64,000 bases of DNA from Streptomyces sp. SCUT-3 (GCF_014083985.1 NZ_CP046907.1:2770001-2834000); one strand, 5' to 3'. Counted from the stretch's first letter, positions 26,776-36,030 are shown. Notes: a model not told the origin generated them from the sequence alone. Translations and numbers: made by a program.

Positions 26776-27486
26776 TCACCGGTCCCCGAGGCGGGCCATG
26801 CGCTCGGCGACCGCTTCCGCCGTGGGCCGGTCCAGCCGTTCCACGAGGAGGCCGTCGGCGAGGAAGAGCACGCTCTGCGCGGAGGCGGCGGCGACCGGGT
26901 CGTGGGTGACCATCAGGACGGTCTGCCCCATGTCGCGGACCACCTCGCGGAAGAGCTCCAGCACCTGCGCGCCGGTGCGCGAGTCCAGGGCGCCGGTCGG
27001 CTCGTCGGCCATGATCATGTCGGGGCGGTTGACCATGGCTCGGGCGATCGCCACGCGCTGCTGCTGGCCCCCGGAGAGTTCGGCAGGCCGCCGGTCCAGG
27101 AGTCCGGCGATGCCCACGCGCCCGGTCACCAGGTCGAACCAGGCCCGGTCGACCGGGGTGCCCGCGAGCCGCAGCGGCATGGTGACGTTGTCCCGCACGG
27201 TCAGCGCCTGGAGCAGGTTGTAGGCCTGGAAGACGAAGCCGACGCGGTCGCGGCGCAGCCGGGTCAGGGCCGCCTCGCGCATTCCGCTCAGTTCGGTGCC
27301 ACCGAGCCGGACGGTGCCGCCGGTGGGGCGGTCCAGACCGGCCGCGCAGTGCAGGAAGGTGCTCTTGCCCGAACCGGAGGGGCCCATTACCGCAGTGAAG
27401 GACCCCTTCGCAAGCTCTACGGAAATACCCCTCAGTGCTTGCACACGGCTTTCTCCCGAACCATAGTCCTTGACTACCCGCTCCAT
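26776..27486 (-). CDS. ABC transporter ATPase, MacB/LolD type
   Basis: This ATPase partners the FtsX-like permease. It carries Walker [10 protein letters not shown], signature LSGGQQQR, Walker [13 protein letters not shown] and the switch His in VTHD, all in the MacB/LolD/BceA pattern. I prefer the ATG at 27486, giving ~236 residues starting MERVVKDYG, because family homology begins there. The open frame continues to a TTG at 27612 through sequence of lower GC that looks non-coding, with a GTG at 27564 as another option. No strong ribosome-binding site precedes any of these starts. It diverges from the sensor kinase gene across about 200 bases that probably hold both promoters. Confidence 0.92.
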   Translation of the reverse strand: MERVVKDYGSGESRVQALRGISVELAKGSFTAVMGPSGSGKSTFLHCAAGLDRPTGGTVRLGGTELSGMREAALTRLRRDRVGFVFQAYNLLQALTVRDNVTMPLRLAGTPVDRAWFDLVTGRVGIAGLLDRRPAELSGGQQQRVAIARAMVNRPDMIMADEPTGALDSRTGAQVLELFREVVRDMGQTVLMVTHDPVAAASAQSVLFLADGLLVERLDRPTAEAVAERMARLGDR

Positions 27487-27685
27487 GACGAGTGCGGGGC
27501 CGGGAGCACCGCCGGAACGTAATTGCCCGACCGGCCCGGAAACAAATCCTGTTTTACTCTCCACGGCACCACCCGGACACGGAAAACCACCTCTCCAAAA
27601 TGTCGCCGACAAACTACCACGGCGTCACAGAAGGACACAACGAACACACTGAGCGTCACCGGGAGCGTAAAGGACCCTGCGGAAC

Positions 27686-28939
27686 ATGCGCGCTGCAGAA
27701 GTTCTCCGATCCGGTCCGGGCATTCTTCGCAGGACTTTTCTGAGCACGCGGAGAAATCTCGATTACCTGCGCGGCGCCGCCGGTTCCGCGATATTTTCCT
27801 GGACCCTCGTGGTGGGCCTTTCCTTCGCCGTACCGCTCTGCGTGGTGGGAATCGGGATCCCCCTGCTGTCGAAGGTGGTCCGGGCGGCGCGCACGTCGTC
27901 CTCGCGGGACCTGGAGCGCAGCCGCCTGCTGACCGGGGGCGGCGGCCCCGGCGCGACGACGGAGCGTGCCGACGCGCTGCGGCGGAGAGCGGCGCCGGCG
28001 TCCCAGGACATCGGCTGGACCGCGGTGAACGCCACGGCCGGGCTGCTGGCCGGGGCGGTGGTGTTCGTCCCGGTCGTCGCGGTCGTGTCCTGCCTGACGG
28101 TCCCCCTGTGGTGGTGGGCACTGCCCGACCCCATGGTTCCCAATCCGGCCCTGTACCCGGTGGACAGCTGGCCCGTCGCCCTGGTCACCCCGCTGGCCGC
28201 GGTCCCGTACCTGGCGCTGCTGGCCTTCCTGGCCCCCCGTGCGGCCGCCTTCCACGCCCGCCTGGCGGAGCGGGTGCTCGCCGGTGACGGCCGGGCCGCG
28301 CTGGCCGCCCGGCTCGCCGAGGTCACCGCCTCCCGGGCCGAGGCGCTGGAGGCGCACGCCGCGGAGCTGCGCAGGATCGAACGGGCCCTGCACGACGGCA
28401 CCCAGAACCGGCTGGTGGCCGTGCGCCTGCACCTGGGGATCGCCGAGCGGCTGCTGGAGGGCGACCCGGCGAAGGCCCGCAGGATCGTCGAGGTCGCCCA
28501 GCTGGCGTCCGAGGAGGCCCTGGCCGACCTGCGGGACGTCGTGCGCAGCATCTACCCCCCGGTCCTCTCCGACCGGGGGCTGGCCGGCGCGGTGACGGCG
28601 CTGACCGCCCGCTGCCCCGTGCCGTGCACCCTGCGGGTCGGGGAACTGGAACGCGCCCCGGCCGCGGTGGAGGTGGCCGCCTACTTCGCCGTCTCCGAGG
28701 CGCTCACCAACGCGGCCAAGCACAGCGGCGCCACCCGGGTGGAGGTCTCCCTGCGCACCGACGGGCGGGCCCTGCACGCCACCGTGTCCGACGACGGGCG
28801 GGGCGGGGCGGCGGAGGAGCACGGGAGCGGGATCGCCGGCATCCGGCAGCGGGTGGCGGCCTTCGACGGCACGACCGAGGTGACCAGCCCGCCGGGCGGT
28901 CCGACGACCATCAGGGTGGAGCTGCCGTGCGCGTTCTGA
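27686..28939 (+). CDS. Sensor histidine kinase, NarL-type (HisKA_3)
   Basis: This 417-residue membrane kinase has hydrophobic segments near residues 33-63, 120-150 and 165-192 with little extracellular sequence. It therefore probably senses within or near the membrane. The dimerisation helix contains ALHDGTQNRL, with the phospho-acceptor His near residue 236. The ATPase domain shows the N-box ALTNAAKHSG near residue 340, DDGRGG and GSGIAGIRQRV. The next gene, its response regulator, overlaps the end by 13 bases. Divergence from the MacB-type ABC genes suggests this pair controls that exporter, as in antibiotic-sensing modules, although Bce-type systems normally use a different kinase family. 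Confidence 0.93.
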   Translation: MRAAEVLRSGPGILRRTFLSTRRNLDYLRGAAGSAIFSWTLVVGLSFAVPLCVVGIGIPLLSKVVRAARTSSSRDLERSRLLTGGGGPGATTERADALRRRAAPASQDIGWTAVNATAGLLAGAVVFVPVVAVVSCLTVPLWWWALPDPMVPNPALYPVDSWPVALVTPLAAVPYLALLAFLAPRAAAFHARLAERVLAGDGRAALAARLAEVTASRAEALEAHAAELRRIERALHDGTQNRLVAVRLHLGIAERLLEGDPAKARRIVEVAQLASEEALADLRDVVRSIYPPVLSDRGLAGAVTALTARCPVPCTLRVGELERAPAAVEVAAYFAVSEALTNAAKHSGATRVEVSLRTDGRALHATVSDDGRGGAAEEHGSGIAGIRQRVAAFDGTTEVTSPPGGPTTIRVELPCAF

Positions 28940-29571
28940 TCGTCGAGGACAACGCCCTGCTGCGGGAGGGCCTGGTGCTGCTCCTGGAGACGGAGGGCAT
29001 CGAGGTGCTCGCCGCGGTGGACGAAGCCCGCGGGCTCCCCCGGCTGGTCTCCGCCCTGCGGCCGGACGCCGTCGTCCTCGACGTGCGCCTGCCGCCCGCC
29101 TTCCGCGACGAGGGACTGCGCGCCGCGGTCGAACTGCGGCGCGCACGGCCCGGGTTCCCCGTCCTGGTGCTCTCCGCGCACGTCGAGGACAACTACGCCA
29201 CCGAGCTGCTGGGCGACGACGCCAGCGGCGTCGGCTACCTGCTCAAGGACCGCGTGGGCAACGTCGCCGAGTTCACCTCCGCGCTGCGCCGGGTCGTCTC
29301 CGGCGGCACGGTGATGGACCCGGAGGTGATCTCCCAGCTGCTGGGCCGCCAGAGCGCCCGGGACCCGGTCGGCAGGCTCACCTCGCGCGAGCGGGCCGTG
29401 CTCGGCCTGATGGCCGAGGGGCGCGACAACGGCGAGATCTGCGCGCTGCTCGGACTGTCGGCCCCGGCGGTGAGCAAGCACATCGGCAACATCTTCACCA
29501 AGCTGGGGCTGCCTCCCTCGGGAGCCGGGCACCGCCGCGTCCTGGCCGTGCTGGCCTTCCTCAACCAGTGA
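28927..29571 (+). CDS. LuxR/NarL-family response regulator
   Basis: This 214-residue protein starts at GTG 28927 inside the kinase gene, giving translational coupling. The receiver domain begins RVLIVEDNALLREG, has the phospho-acceptor Asp near residue 52 (VVLDVRLPP) and the conserved Lys in YLLKDRV. A LuxR-type helix-turn-helix follows at residues ~150-214 (LTSRERAVLGLMAEG, then VSKHIGNIFTKLGL). It is expected to be phosphorylated by the upstream kinase and to bind promoters, plausibly that of the divergent ABC genes. Confidence 0.95.
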   Translation: MRVLIVEDNALLREGLVLLLETEGIEVLAAVDEARGLPRLVSALRPDAVVLDVRLPPAFRDEGLRAAVELRRARPGFPVLVLSAHVEDNYATELLGDDASGVGYLLKDRVGNVAEFTSALRRVVSGGTVMDPEVISQLLGRQSARDPVGRLTSRERAVLGLMAEGRDNGEICALLGLSAPAVSKHIGNIFTKLGLPPSGAGHRRVLAVLAFLNQ

Positions 29572-29609
29572 GCCCCGCGGCCGGCGGGGCCCGCCGGCCG
29601 GCGCGGGGC
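29572..29609. terminator. GC hairpin between convergent regulator genes
   Basis: Arms built from GCCCCGCG and GCCGGCGGG pair with CCCGCCGGC and CGCGGGGC, with a small bulge. It lies directly after the response regulator stop and before the stop of the opposing SARP gene. Confidence 0.6.
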
Positions 29610-29611
29610 CC

Positions 29612-32600
29612 TCAGCCGACCATCAGCAGCAGGCCCTCCTCCTGGCGCGTCCGGCGGCCCTCGCCGTACTCCCGCCGGAAGCCCTCCGCGCCGAGCCGCT
29701 CGGTCAGCGTCCGCGTCAGCGCCCGCACCCGGGGGTTGCCGCGGTCCCGCGTCCCGCGCAGGGCGGCGGCCACCCCCAGCAGGCGCGCCGACGCCTCCGT
29801 GCGCCCCTCCTCCAGGACGACGGACGCCAGCAGTTCGGCCACCGCGGCCTGCATGCTCAGGTCGTTGCGCCGCACGGTCAGCCCCAGCGCCTCCATCGCC
29901 GCGAGCCGGGCCGCCTTCAGGTCGCCCTCGGCCAGCTCCAGCGAGCCCAGCCGGCACAGCACCTCCAGCCGCAGGTAGTCCCGGTCGAAGACCGCCTCGT
30001 CGAGCAGCCGGAACGCCTTGGCGAACCGGTCCCGGGCGATGGACGGCTGGCGCCGCAGCACGGCCAGCTCGCCCAGGCCGGCCGCGACCATGACGCGGTA
30101 CTCGGGCATCGGGCAGTGGGGGCCGCGCAGCGCGTCGCGGAAGCTGACCTCCGCCGCGTCGTGGTCCCCGGCGCGCATCTGCTCCACGCCCAGCCGGATC
30201 ATGATCTGCGAGAGGTCGTCGGCCGAACCGACCTGCTCGATCGCGCCCTGCGCCTCGCGCAGCAGCGCGATGGCCTCCGCGCTGTTGCCCCGCAGCGAGT
30301 GGAAGCGCGACAGCATGCCGGTCAGCTGGCTGGTCGACCACTGGTCGCCCAGGCCGCGGAAGGACTCCAGTGCCTCCCGCAGGCTGCGTTCGGCCCCGGC
30401 CACGTCGCCCGCCGCCTCGGCCGCGAACCCCAGCGCGGCGCGGCCCGTGGCGCGCGCCCACGGGTCGGGGTGGCCGCAGGCGCGCCGGGCGCTCGCCCCG
30501 AGCTGCTCGTGCTCGCCCACCAGCAGCCAGCACTTGGGCTCGATCAGGGCGAGCAGCGGGTGGCGGGCCATCGCGTCGCAGTCCCGGGCGCGGCGGGCGG
30601 CGTCCCGGATCCCGCGGAAGCGGTCCTCGTCGACCGGCGCGGGCAGCACCAGCCGGACGGCGGTGAAGACCGCGGCCGCCTGCTCGGGCACCCGGTCGCC
30701 CAGGGCCAGCAGTTCGTCGAGCCAGGTGTTCGCCTCCGCGTACCGTCCGCGCATCACCCAGTACCAGCTCAGGGCCAGGCCGAAGCGGACGGCGGTCTCC
30801 ACGTCCCGCCGCTCGACGCAGCGGCGCAGCGCTTGGAGGACGTTGTCGTGCTCGGTGTCGAGCCGGGCGATCCACCGCGGCTGGCCGGGGCCGCGCAGTT
30901 CCTCCGCGGCCCGCTCGGCCAGTTCCAGGAAGTGCGCCGTGCAGGCCGCCTCGGCCCGTTCCGTGCCGCCCGCCTCGGCGAGGCGGTCGCGGCAGTAGGC
31001 GCGGGTGGTCTCGGGCATCCGGTAGCGGGGTTCGCCGGAGGCGGTCTCGCGGACCTGCACCAGTGACTTGTCGACCAGTGAGGAGAGCACGTAGACGACG
31101 TCGTCCGGGGCCGGGCCGGCGTCCGGACCGCGGGCCCCGCCGGGGTCCGCGCCCACGGCCACGGCGGTCTCCAGGCCGGCGCCGTTGCCGACCACCGACA
31201 GCCGCCGGGCGAGGGCCTGTTCGGCTCCGGTGAGCAGTTCCCAGCTCCAGTCCATCATCGCGCGCAGGGTGCGGTGGCGTGCGCCCGCGGCGCGGCTGCC
31301 ACCGGTCAGCAGCCGGAACCGGTCGTCCAGCCGGGCGGTGACCTGCTGCAGGGGCATCGACCGCAGCCGGGCCGCGGCCATCTCGATGGCCAGCGGCAGC
31401 CCGTCGAGCTGCTGGCAGATCTCCACCACCGCCGCGGTGTTGGCGGGTGTCAGGGCGAAGTCCGGCTGCACCAGGGACGCCCGGTCGCAGAAGAGCTGCA
31501 CCGCGGTGGAGCGGCCCGCGTCCTCCAGGGACGGGGGCAGTTGCAGCGGCCCGACCCGCTGGAGGACCTCCCCGGTGACCGCCAGCGGCTCCCGGCTGGT
31601 CGCCAGCAGGCGCAGTCCGGGGCAGCTCTCCAGCAACCGCCCGGCGAGGCGGGCGGCGTCCGCGACCAGGTGCTCGCAGTTGTCGAGCACCAGCAGGACG
31701 CGCCGGGCGGACAGGCTCGCCACCAGCCGGTCGAAGCGGCTGCGGCCGAGCACCGGCGGCCCGAGCAGCGGTGTGTCGTGCAGGCCGAACGCCGCCGCCA
31801 CGGCCTCCGTGACGTCCTGCCCGGCGGAGAGCTGGGCCAGCTCCACGACGCACACCGGGTCGGCGGTCCCGGAGGCCGCCCGCGCGGCGAACTCGGTGGC
31901 CAGCCTGGTCTTGCCGACCCCGCCGGGTCCGAAGAGCGTCACCAGCCTCGACTCCCTCAGGTTCCCCGCCAGCTGGTCCAGTTCGCGCTCGCGGCCGACG
32001 AAGCGGGTCAGCGGGCCGGGCGGGGCGCCCGTGACGGGGCGGGCCGGGTGGACCGGGGGGACCGGGCGGGCGGGGGCGCCGGGGCGGGAGGGGGCGACCG
32101 GAGCACCGGGTGCCTGCGGGAGGCCGGAAAGGGGGCCGGGGAGGGGGCCGGGGGCGCCCGGCCCTCCGCGGTCCGCGGCCCCGAAGGGCCGCCCGGCGTT
32201 GCCCCGCAGCACCCCCGTGTGGATGCGGCGCAGCTGCGGGGAGGGGACGGTGCCGAGCTCCTCCGCCAGCGCGGACCTGATGCGCTCGTAGGCGGCGAGC
32301 GCCTCGGCCTGCCGCCCCGAGGCGTCCAGGGCGCGCATCGTCAGACCGGCCAGCCGCTCCCGCAGGGGGTGGGCGTCGCTCAGCGCGTGCAGTTCGGCGA
32401 GGACCTCGCCGGCGCGGCCGAGTTCCAGCTCCGCCTCCGCGCGGTCCTCGACGGCGGACAGGCGTATCTCCTCCAGCCGGGTCGCGGCGCGGGCCGCGAA
32501 GCCGGTGCCGGCGAACTCCGCCAGCGGAGCCCCGCGCCACAGCCCCAGGGCCTCCCGCAGGACCTGCGCCGCCGGTTCGGGCGAACGCCTCTGCAGCAGG

Positions 32601-33007
32601 CGGCGGCCGGCCGCCGCCAGGTGCTCGAAGCGGTGGACGTCCACGTCCTGCACGGGGACGTTGAGCGCGTAGCCGCCGGGCCCGGAGGCCAGCGCCCGGC
32701 CCGCCTCGTCGCCGCCGAACTCCTGCAGCGTGCGGCGGGCCCGGGAGACCAGCCGCTGCAGGGCGTTGAGCCCGCCCGCGGCGGGGGGCTCGTCCTCCCA
32801 CAGGTCGTCTATCAGTGTGCCGACGGGGACGACCTCGGACGGGCTGAGTGCGAGGCGGGCCAGCAGCATGGCCACCCGGCGCCCGCCGACCGGGGCCGAC
32901 CGGCCGCCGCGGTCCCGCAGTTCCAACGGACCCAACAGGTATAAGCACACGAACGGCAGTCTTTCAGACGCTTTTTCCCCCGTCACCCCCAGGGGTCGAA
33001 CAGTCAC
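29612..33007 (-). CDS. SARP/AfsR-type transcriptional regulator (wHTH-BTAD-NB-ARC-TPR)
   Basis: This is a large regulator of 1131 residues. A winged-helix DNA-binding domain lies at about residues 20-100, followed by a bacterial transcriptional activation domain to ~250 and a Pro/Gly-rich linker to ~330. An NB-ARC-type ATPase has P-loop FGPGGVGKT, and the C-terminal half is TPR-like. This is the AfsR-like architecture of pathway-specific and global activators of secondary metabolism. The start overlaps the stop of the DUF5937 gene by 4 bases. Leu22 is encoded by TTA (complement 32942-32944), so translation should depend on the bldA tRNA. It is last in a four-gene operon whose leader contains 11-bp repeats typical of SARP binding, suggesting autoregulation. 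It may also activate the NRPS genes, but no SARP site was seen there. Confidence 0.92.
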   Translation of the reverse strand: MTVRPLGVTGEKASERLPFVCLYLLGPLELRDRGGRSAPVGGRRVAMLLARLALSPSEVVPVGTLIDDLWEDEPPAAGGLNALQRLVSRARRTLQEFGGDEAGRALASGPGGYALNVPVQDVDVHRFEHLAAAGRRLLQRRSPEPAAQVLREALGLWRGAPLAEFAGTGFAARAATRLEEIRLSAVEDRAEAELELGRAGEVLAELHALSDAHPLRERLAGLTMRALDASGRQAEALAAYERIRSALAEELGTVPSPQLRRIHTGVLRGNAGRPFGAADRGGPGAPGPLPGPLSGLPQAPGAPVAPSRPGAPARPVPPVHPARPVTGAPPGPLTRFVGRERELDQLAGNLRESRLVTLFGPGGVGKTRLATEFAARAASGTADPVCVVELAQLSAGQDVTEAVAAAFGLHDTPLLGPPVLGRSRFDRLVASLSARRVLLVLDNCEHLVADAARLAGRLLESCPGLRLLATSREPLAVTGEVLQRVGPLQLPPSLEDAGRSTAVQLFCDRASLVQPDFALTPANTAAVVEICQQLDGLPLAIEMAAARLRSMPLQQVTARLDDRFRLLTGGSRAAGARHRTLRAMMDWSWELLTGAEQALARRLSVVGNGAGLETAVAVGADPGGARGPDAGPAPDDVVYVLSSLVDKSLVQVRETASGEPRYRMPETTRAYCRDRLAEAGGTERAEAACTAHFLELAERAAEELRGPGQPRWIARLDTEHDNVLQALRRCVERRDVETAVRFGLALSWYWVMRGRYAEANTWLDELLALGDRVPEQAAAVFTAVRLVLPAPVDEDRFRGIRDAARRARDCDAMARHPLLALIEPKCWLLVGEHEQLGASARRACGHPDPWARATGRAALGFAAEAAGDVAGAERSLREALESFRGLGDQWSTSQLTGMLSRFHSLRGNSAEAIALLREAQGAIEQVGSADDLSQIMIRLGVEQMRAGDHDAAEVSFRDALRGPHCPMPEYRVMVAAGLGELAVLRRQPSIARDRFAKAFRLLDEAVFDRDYLRLEVLCRLGSLELAEGDLKAARLAAMEALGLTVRRNDLSMQAAVAELLASVVLEEGRTEASARLLGVAAALRGTRDRGNPRVRALTRTLTERLGAEGFRREYGEGRRTRQEEGLLLMVG

Positions 33008-34065
33008 TGACTGTTCGACAACGCGTGTCCGGCGGCCTCCCGCCCTGTACTATTCGGCCCCTCGCGTCCCCCGAGCCCCCCGCGTCCCTCACGCCCCACG
33101 GGGCCGTCGGGGCCCCCGTGCCCGGCGCGGACGGCCCGTTCGGCGCACTCCGTGCACCAGGTGCTCAGCGGCGGGGCGGGCGGGTTGAGCACCAGCTCCC
33201 CCAGCCGCGTGACCTCGTGCCGGACGCTGCTGCCGTTGCGCGTCGTGGTGATCAGCCCGGTGCTGCGCAGCACCGAGGTGTGCTCGCTGGCCGTCGTCAC
33301 CGATATGCGCAGCGCCGCGCTGAGCTGACTCGTCGACTGCGGGCGGGTCAGCTGCGACAGCACGGCGGCCCGGGTGCGGCCCAGCAGTTGGGGGAGCGAC
33401 CCGCCCTGCGGCCGGGTCTCCTTGGCCAGGGCCTCGGTCGCCCGGCCGTGCGGGCACACGGGGAAGACCAGCACGGCCCGGCGGCGGCCGGACGTGCGGT
33501 CGTACCAGCGGTACAGGCGCGGGCCCCCGCTGAGGAACACCGAGGGCATCAGCTCCACCCCCCGGCCGTCGAGGAAGACCTCCCGGTCCTCACCACCGGA
33601 GACGGTGAGCGTCCCCTCCGACCAGCCGGCCGTGCCGCCCACGGACTCCAGGACGGCCGCCAGCCCCCGGTGGGCGAGCGTGTGCGTACAGGACTTGCGG
33701 GTGTCCAGCAGGAGCCGGTGGGCGCTCGGCCAGAACGGATCCACGACGGCCTTCTGGAACTCCGAGAGCACCGAGAGCGCGCGCCGCGTCTCCTTCTGCC
33801 CGTCGGCGGCGCGGGCGGGGCCCTCCGCCTCGAGCAGGACGGGCAGGAGGCGCTCCTCCGACCGGCGGATCCGGCGGAGTTCGAGGTGCAGGAAGGGGCG
33901 GGCCGCCGCCCACGCCCGGGCGTGGGCGGCCCATCTGCCGGGCCGGCACCGGTTCAGACTGCTGACCAGCAGGTCAAGGGCGAACACGGCCTCGGCCATG
34001 GGGTGGGCCGAGGGCGCCATGTGCGTTCTGGCGATGTCCTCGTGGGTGAAGTGCGCTGTCAGCAC
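33004..34065 (-). CDS. ArsR-like winged-helix regulator with DUF5937 N-terminus
   Basis: This 353-residue protein starts at GTG 34065, 36 bases after the permease stop. Residues ~1-200 match the general form of DUF5937 regulators (basic, Arg-rich, LELRRIRRSEERLLPVLLE). Residues ~225-300 form an ArsR-type winged helix (LSAALRISVTTASEHTSVLR, then GLITTTRNGSSVRH). A Gly/Arg-rich tail follows. Such proteins are common beside exporters and antibiotic genes in Streptomyces, but few have a known ligand. Its 3' end overlaps the SARP start by 4 bases, so the two regulators are made together. Confidence 0.85.
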   Translation of the reverse strand: MLTAHFTHEDIARTHMAPSAHPMAEAVFALDLLVSSLNRCRPGRWAAHARAWAAARPFLHLELRRIRRSEERLLPVLLEAEGPARAADGQKETRRALSVLSEFQKAVVDPFWPSAHRLLLDTRKSCTHTLAHRGLAAVLESVGGTAGWSEGTLTVSGGEDREVFLDGRGVELMPSVFLSGGPRLYRWYDRTSGRRRAVLVFPVCPHGRATEALAKETRPQGGSLPQLLGRTRAAVLSQLTRPQSTSQLSAALRISVTTASEHTSVLRSTGLITTTRNGSSVRHEVTRLGELVLNPPAPPLSTWCTECAERAVRAGHGGPDGPVGREGRGGLGGREGPNSTGREAAGHALSNSQ

Positions 34066-34101
34066 GGACGTTCTCCTGTCGGGTACCGGACCGGGCGCGG
34101 C

Positions 34102-34926
34102 TCACCGCGTTCTTCGGGCGTACGCGCGCAGCGCCAGCGGGAAGAGCACGGCGAACAGCGCCGCCATCCACGCCAGGCTGGACAGCACCGCACCGAGCGC
34201 GTCACCGCCGAGCAGCAGGGCCCGTGCGGCGTCCACGAAGTGGCTCACCGGGTTGACGCCTACCCACACTTCGAGCCACCCCGGCATGGTCTCCGGCGAG
34301 GCGAAGATGTTGCTGCCGAAGGTCAGGGGCAGCACCACGGCCATGACGATCCCCGGGACGGCCTGGGGGCTCTTGGTGACCATGCCGATCAGCACCGAGA
34401 ACCAGCACAGGGTCAGCCCGAGCCCGAGCGCGAGGAGCACCGCCGCCAGCACGGACACCGGCCCGGTCCGCACCCGGAACCCCATGGCGAAGGCCAGCCC
34501 CAGCAGGACGGCCAGGGCGACGGCGTAGCGCACCACGTCGCCCAGGACGGCGCCGACCAGCGGCGCGGAACGCGCGATCGGCAGGCTGCGGAAGCGGTCG
34601 AACACGCCCTTGGAGATGTCGGTGTTCAGTGCCAGGCCGGTGCCGACGCTGGCGTACAGGACGATCTGCACCATCAGTCCGGGGACGAGGGTCTGCAGGT
34701 AGCTCTGCCAGTCCCCGGCCACCTCCCCCCCGAAGAGGAAGGCGAACACCACCAGGAACAGCACCGGTTGGATGATGGTGTCGATCAGTGTCGCCGGCGA
34801 CCGTACGACGGAGCGGATGCTGCGGTCGGCGAGCATGAGGCCGTGCCGCACGCCGCGCAGCAGTCCGATGCGGGAGGCGGAGGCTTCGGGCCGGGCCGCG
34901 GTCCCCGGCTCCGCGAGGGCGCTCAT
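34102..34926 (-). CDS. ABC-2 type permease, DrrB-like
   Basis: This 274-residue inner-membrane protein has about six hydrophobic segments. It also has the ABC-2 features of drug-resistance permeases, such as the PVLFLVVFAFLFGG region and SLPIARSAPLVGA. The ATG at 34926 overlaps the stop of the ATPase gene by 4 bases, so the two subunits are translationally coupled. With the DrrA-like ATPase it should form an exporter of the daunorubicin-resistance type. The peptide of the nearby NRPS is a plausible cargo, but this is inferred only from position. Confidence 0.92.
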   Translation of the reverse strand: MSALAEPGTAARPEASASRIGLLRGVRHGLMLADRSIRSVVRSPATLIDTIIQPVLFLVVFAFLFGGEVAGDWQSYLQTLVPGLMVQIVLYASVGTGLALNTDISKGVFDRFRSLPIARSAPLVGAVLGDVVRYAVALAVLLGLAFAMGFRVRTGPVSVLAAVLLALGLGLTLCWFSVLIGMVTKSPQAVPGIVMAVVLPLTFGSNIFASPETMPGWLEVWVGVNPVSHFVDAARALLLGGDALGAVLSSLAWMAALFAVLFPLALRAYARRTR

Positions 34927-35927
34927 GCCGCGCTCCGTTCGCGGGTGCCGGCCGGGGTGTCCGCCGGGGCGGCGGCCTTCCCCGCCGCCTCGTCCGCGGG
35001 CCGGCCGGTCAGGGCGAGGAAGACGTCGTCGAGGCTGGGCAGGCGAAGCCCCAGGTCGTCCACCGCGATCGCGGACTCGTCCAGCCGCCGCACCAGCGCG
35101 GACAGCAGCACGGGATCGTCGGCCAGGGTCGTGACCAGGCCGGCCTCGCCGTCGGTCAGCGGCTCGGTGCCGGTGAGGGCGGTCAGGATGCGGACCACCT
35201 CGGGGATGTCCGCCGGGTCGCCGGGGCGCACCTGGAGGGTCTGGCCGCCGGTGCGGCGCTTCAGCTCCTCGGCCCGGCCCTCGGCCACCACCCGGCCGTG
35301 GTCGATGACCGTGATCCGGTCGGCGAGCCGGTCGGCCTCCTCCAGGTACTGCGTGGTCAGCAGGACGGACACGCCGTCCTGGGACAGTCCCCGGACGATC
35401 TCCCACACCTGGTTGCGGCTGCGCGGGTCCAGTCCCGTGGTCGGCTCGTCCAGGTAGAGCACCTGCGGCCGGCCGACGAGGCTGGCGGCCAGGTCGACCC
35501 GCCGCCGCATGCCGCCCGAGTAGGTGCGCACCGGCCGGCCGCCCGCCTCCGTGAGGGCGAAGCGCTCCAGCAGTCCGGCCGCCCGCTCCCGGGCGGCGGA
35601 CTTGGACATCTCCAGCAGGCGGCCGATCAGCAGCAGGTTCTCGAATCCGGTCAGGTCCTCGTCCACGGAGGCGTACTGGCCGGTGAGGCCGATGCAGGCG
35701 CGCACGGCGACCGGCTGCCGCACCACGTCGTACCCGGCCACCAGGGCGCGCCCGGCGTCCGGCCGCAGCAGGGTCGACAGGATGCGGACGGTGGTCGTCT
35801 TGCCGGCGCCGTTCGGCCCGAGCACGCCGAGGATCGTGCCGGCCGGCACGGAGAGGTCGACGCCGGCCAGCGCCTCGGTCTCTCCGTAGCGTTTCACCAG
35901 GCCCTCGGCCTGGATCGCGAGTGTCAT
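34923..35927 (-). CDS. ABC transporter ATPase, DrrA-like
   Basis: This 334-residue ATPase starts at ATG 35927 behind a perfect AAGGAGG site. It has Walker A GPNGAGKTT, signature YSGGMRRR, Walker B LYLDEPT and TTQYLEEADRLAD, in which Gln replaces the usual switch His, as is common in the DrrA family. A C-terminal extension of ~100 residues, also seen in DrrA proteins, follows the nucleotide-binding domain. It is the first gene of a four-gene operon (ATPase, permease, DUF5937/ArsR, SARP). Other starts farther upstream (for example 35996) would run through the promoter repeats and are rejected. Confidence 0.95.
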   Translation of the reverse strand: MTLAIQAEGLVKRYGETEALAGVDLSVPAGTILGVLGPNGAGKTTTVRILSTLLRPDAGRALVAGYDVVRQPVAVRACIGLTGQYASVDEDLTGFENLLLIGRLLEMSKSAARERAAGLLERFALTEAGGRPVRTYSGGMRRRVDLAASLVGRPQVLYLDEPTTGLDPRSRNQVWEIVRGLSQDGVSVLLTTQYLEEADRLADRITVIDHGRVVAEGRAEELKRRTGGQTLQVRPGDPADIPEVVRILTALTGTEPLTDGEAGLVTTLADDPVLLSALVRRLDESAIAVDDLGLRLPSLDDVFLALTGRPADEAAGKAAAPADTPAGTRERSAA

Positions 35928-35963
35928 GGGGCCTCCTTGGAATCGCGGCCGATCCTCGAAGGC

Positions 35964-35996
35964 CCCGCTGACAACCTCCCCACAACCCGCTGACAC
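35964..35996 (-). promoter_or_regulatory. Three 11-bp direct repeats, candidate SARP binding site
   Basis: On the minus strand the units are GTGTCAGCGGG, TTGTGGGGAGG and TTGTCAGCGGG, arranged head to tail with exactly 11-bp spacing. SARP proteins bind heptamers repeated every 11 bp next to the -10 region. A GAGGAT hexamer (complement 35952-35957) lies about ten bases after the last TTGTCAG, and the ATG is a further ~25 bases away. Because the operon encodes a SARP, positive autoregulation is likely. Confidence 0.6.
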
Positions 35997-36030
35997 GCCC
36001 CCCGCACGGGCGGCGGGCCCCGCGTCAGCC

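Noticed and set aside
27487-27612. N-terminal extension of the MacB-like ATPase from TTG 27612
   Set aside because: The extra 42 residues lack homology, the DNA is less GC-rich than coding DNA here, and the family begins near MERVVKDYG.
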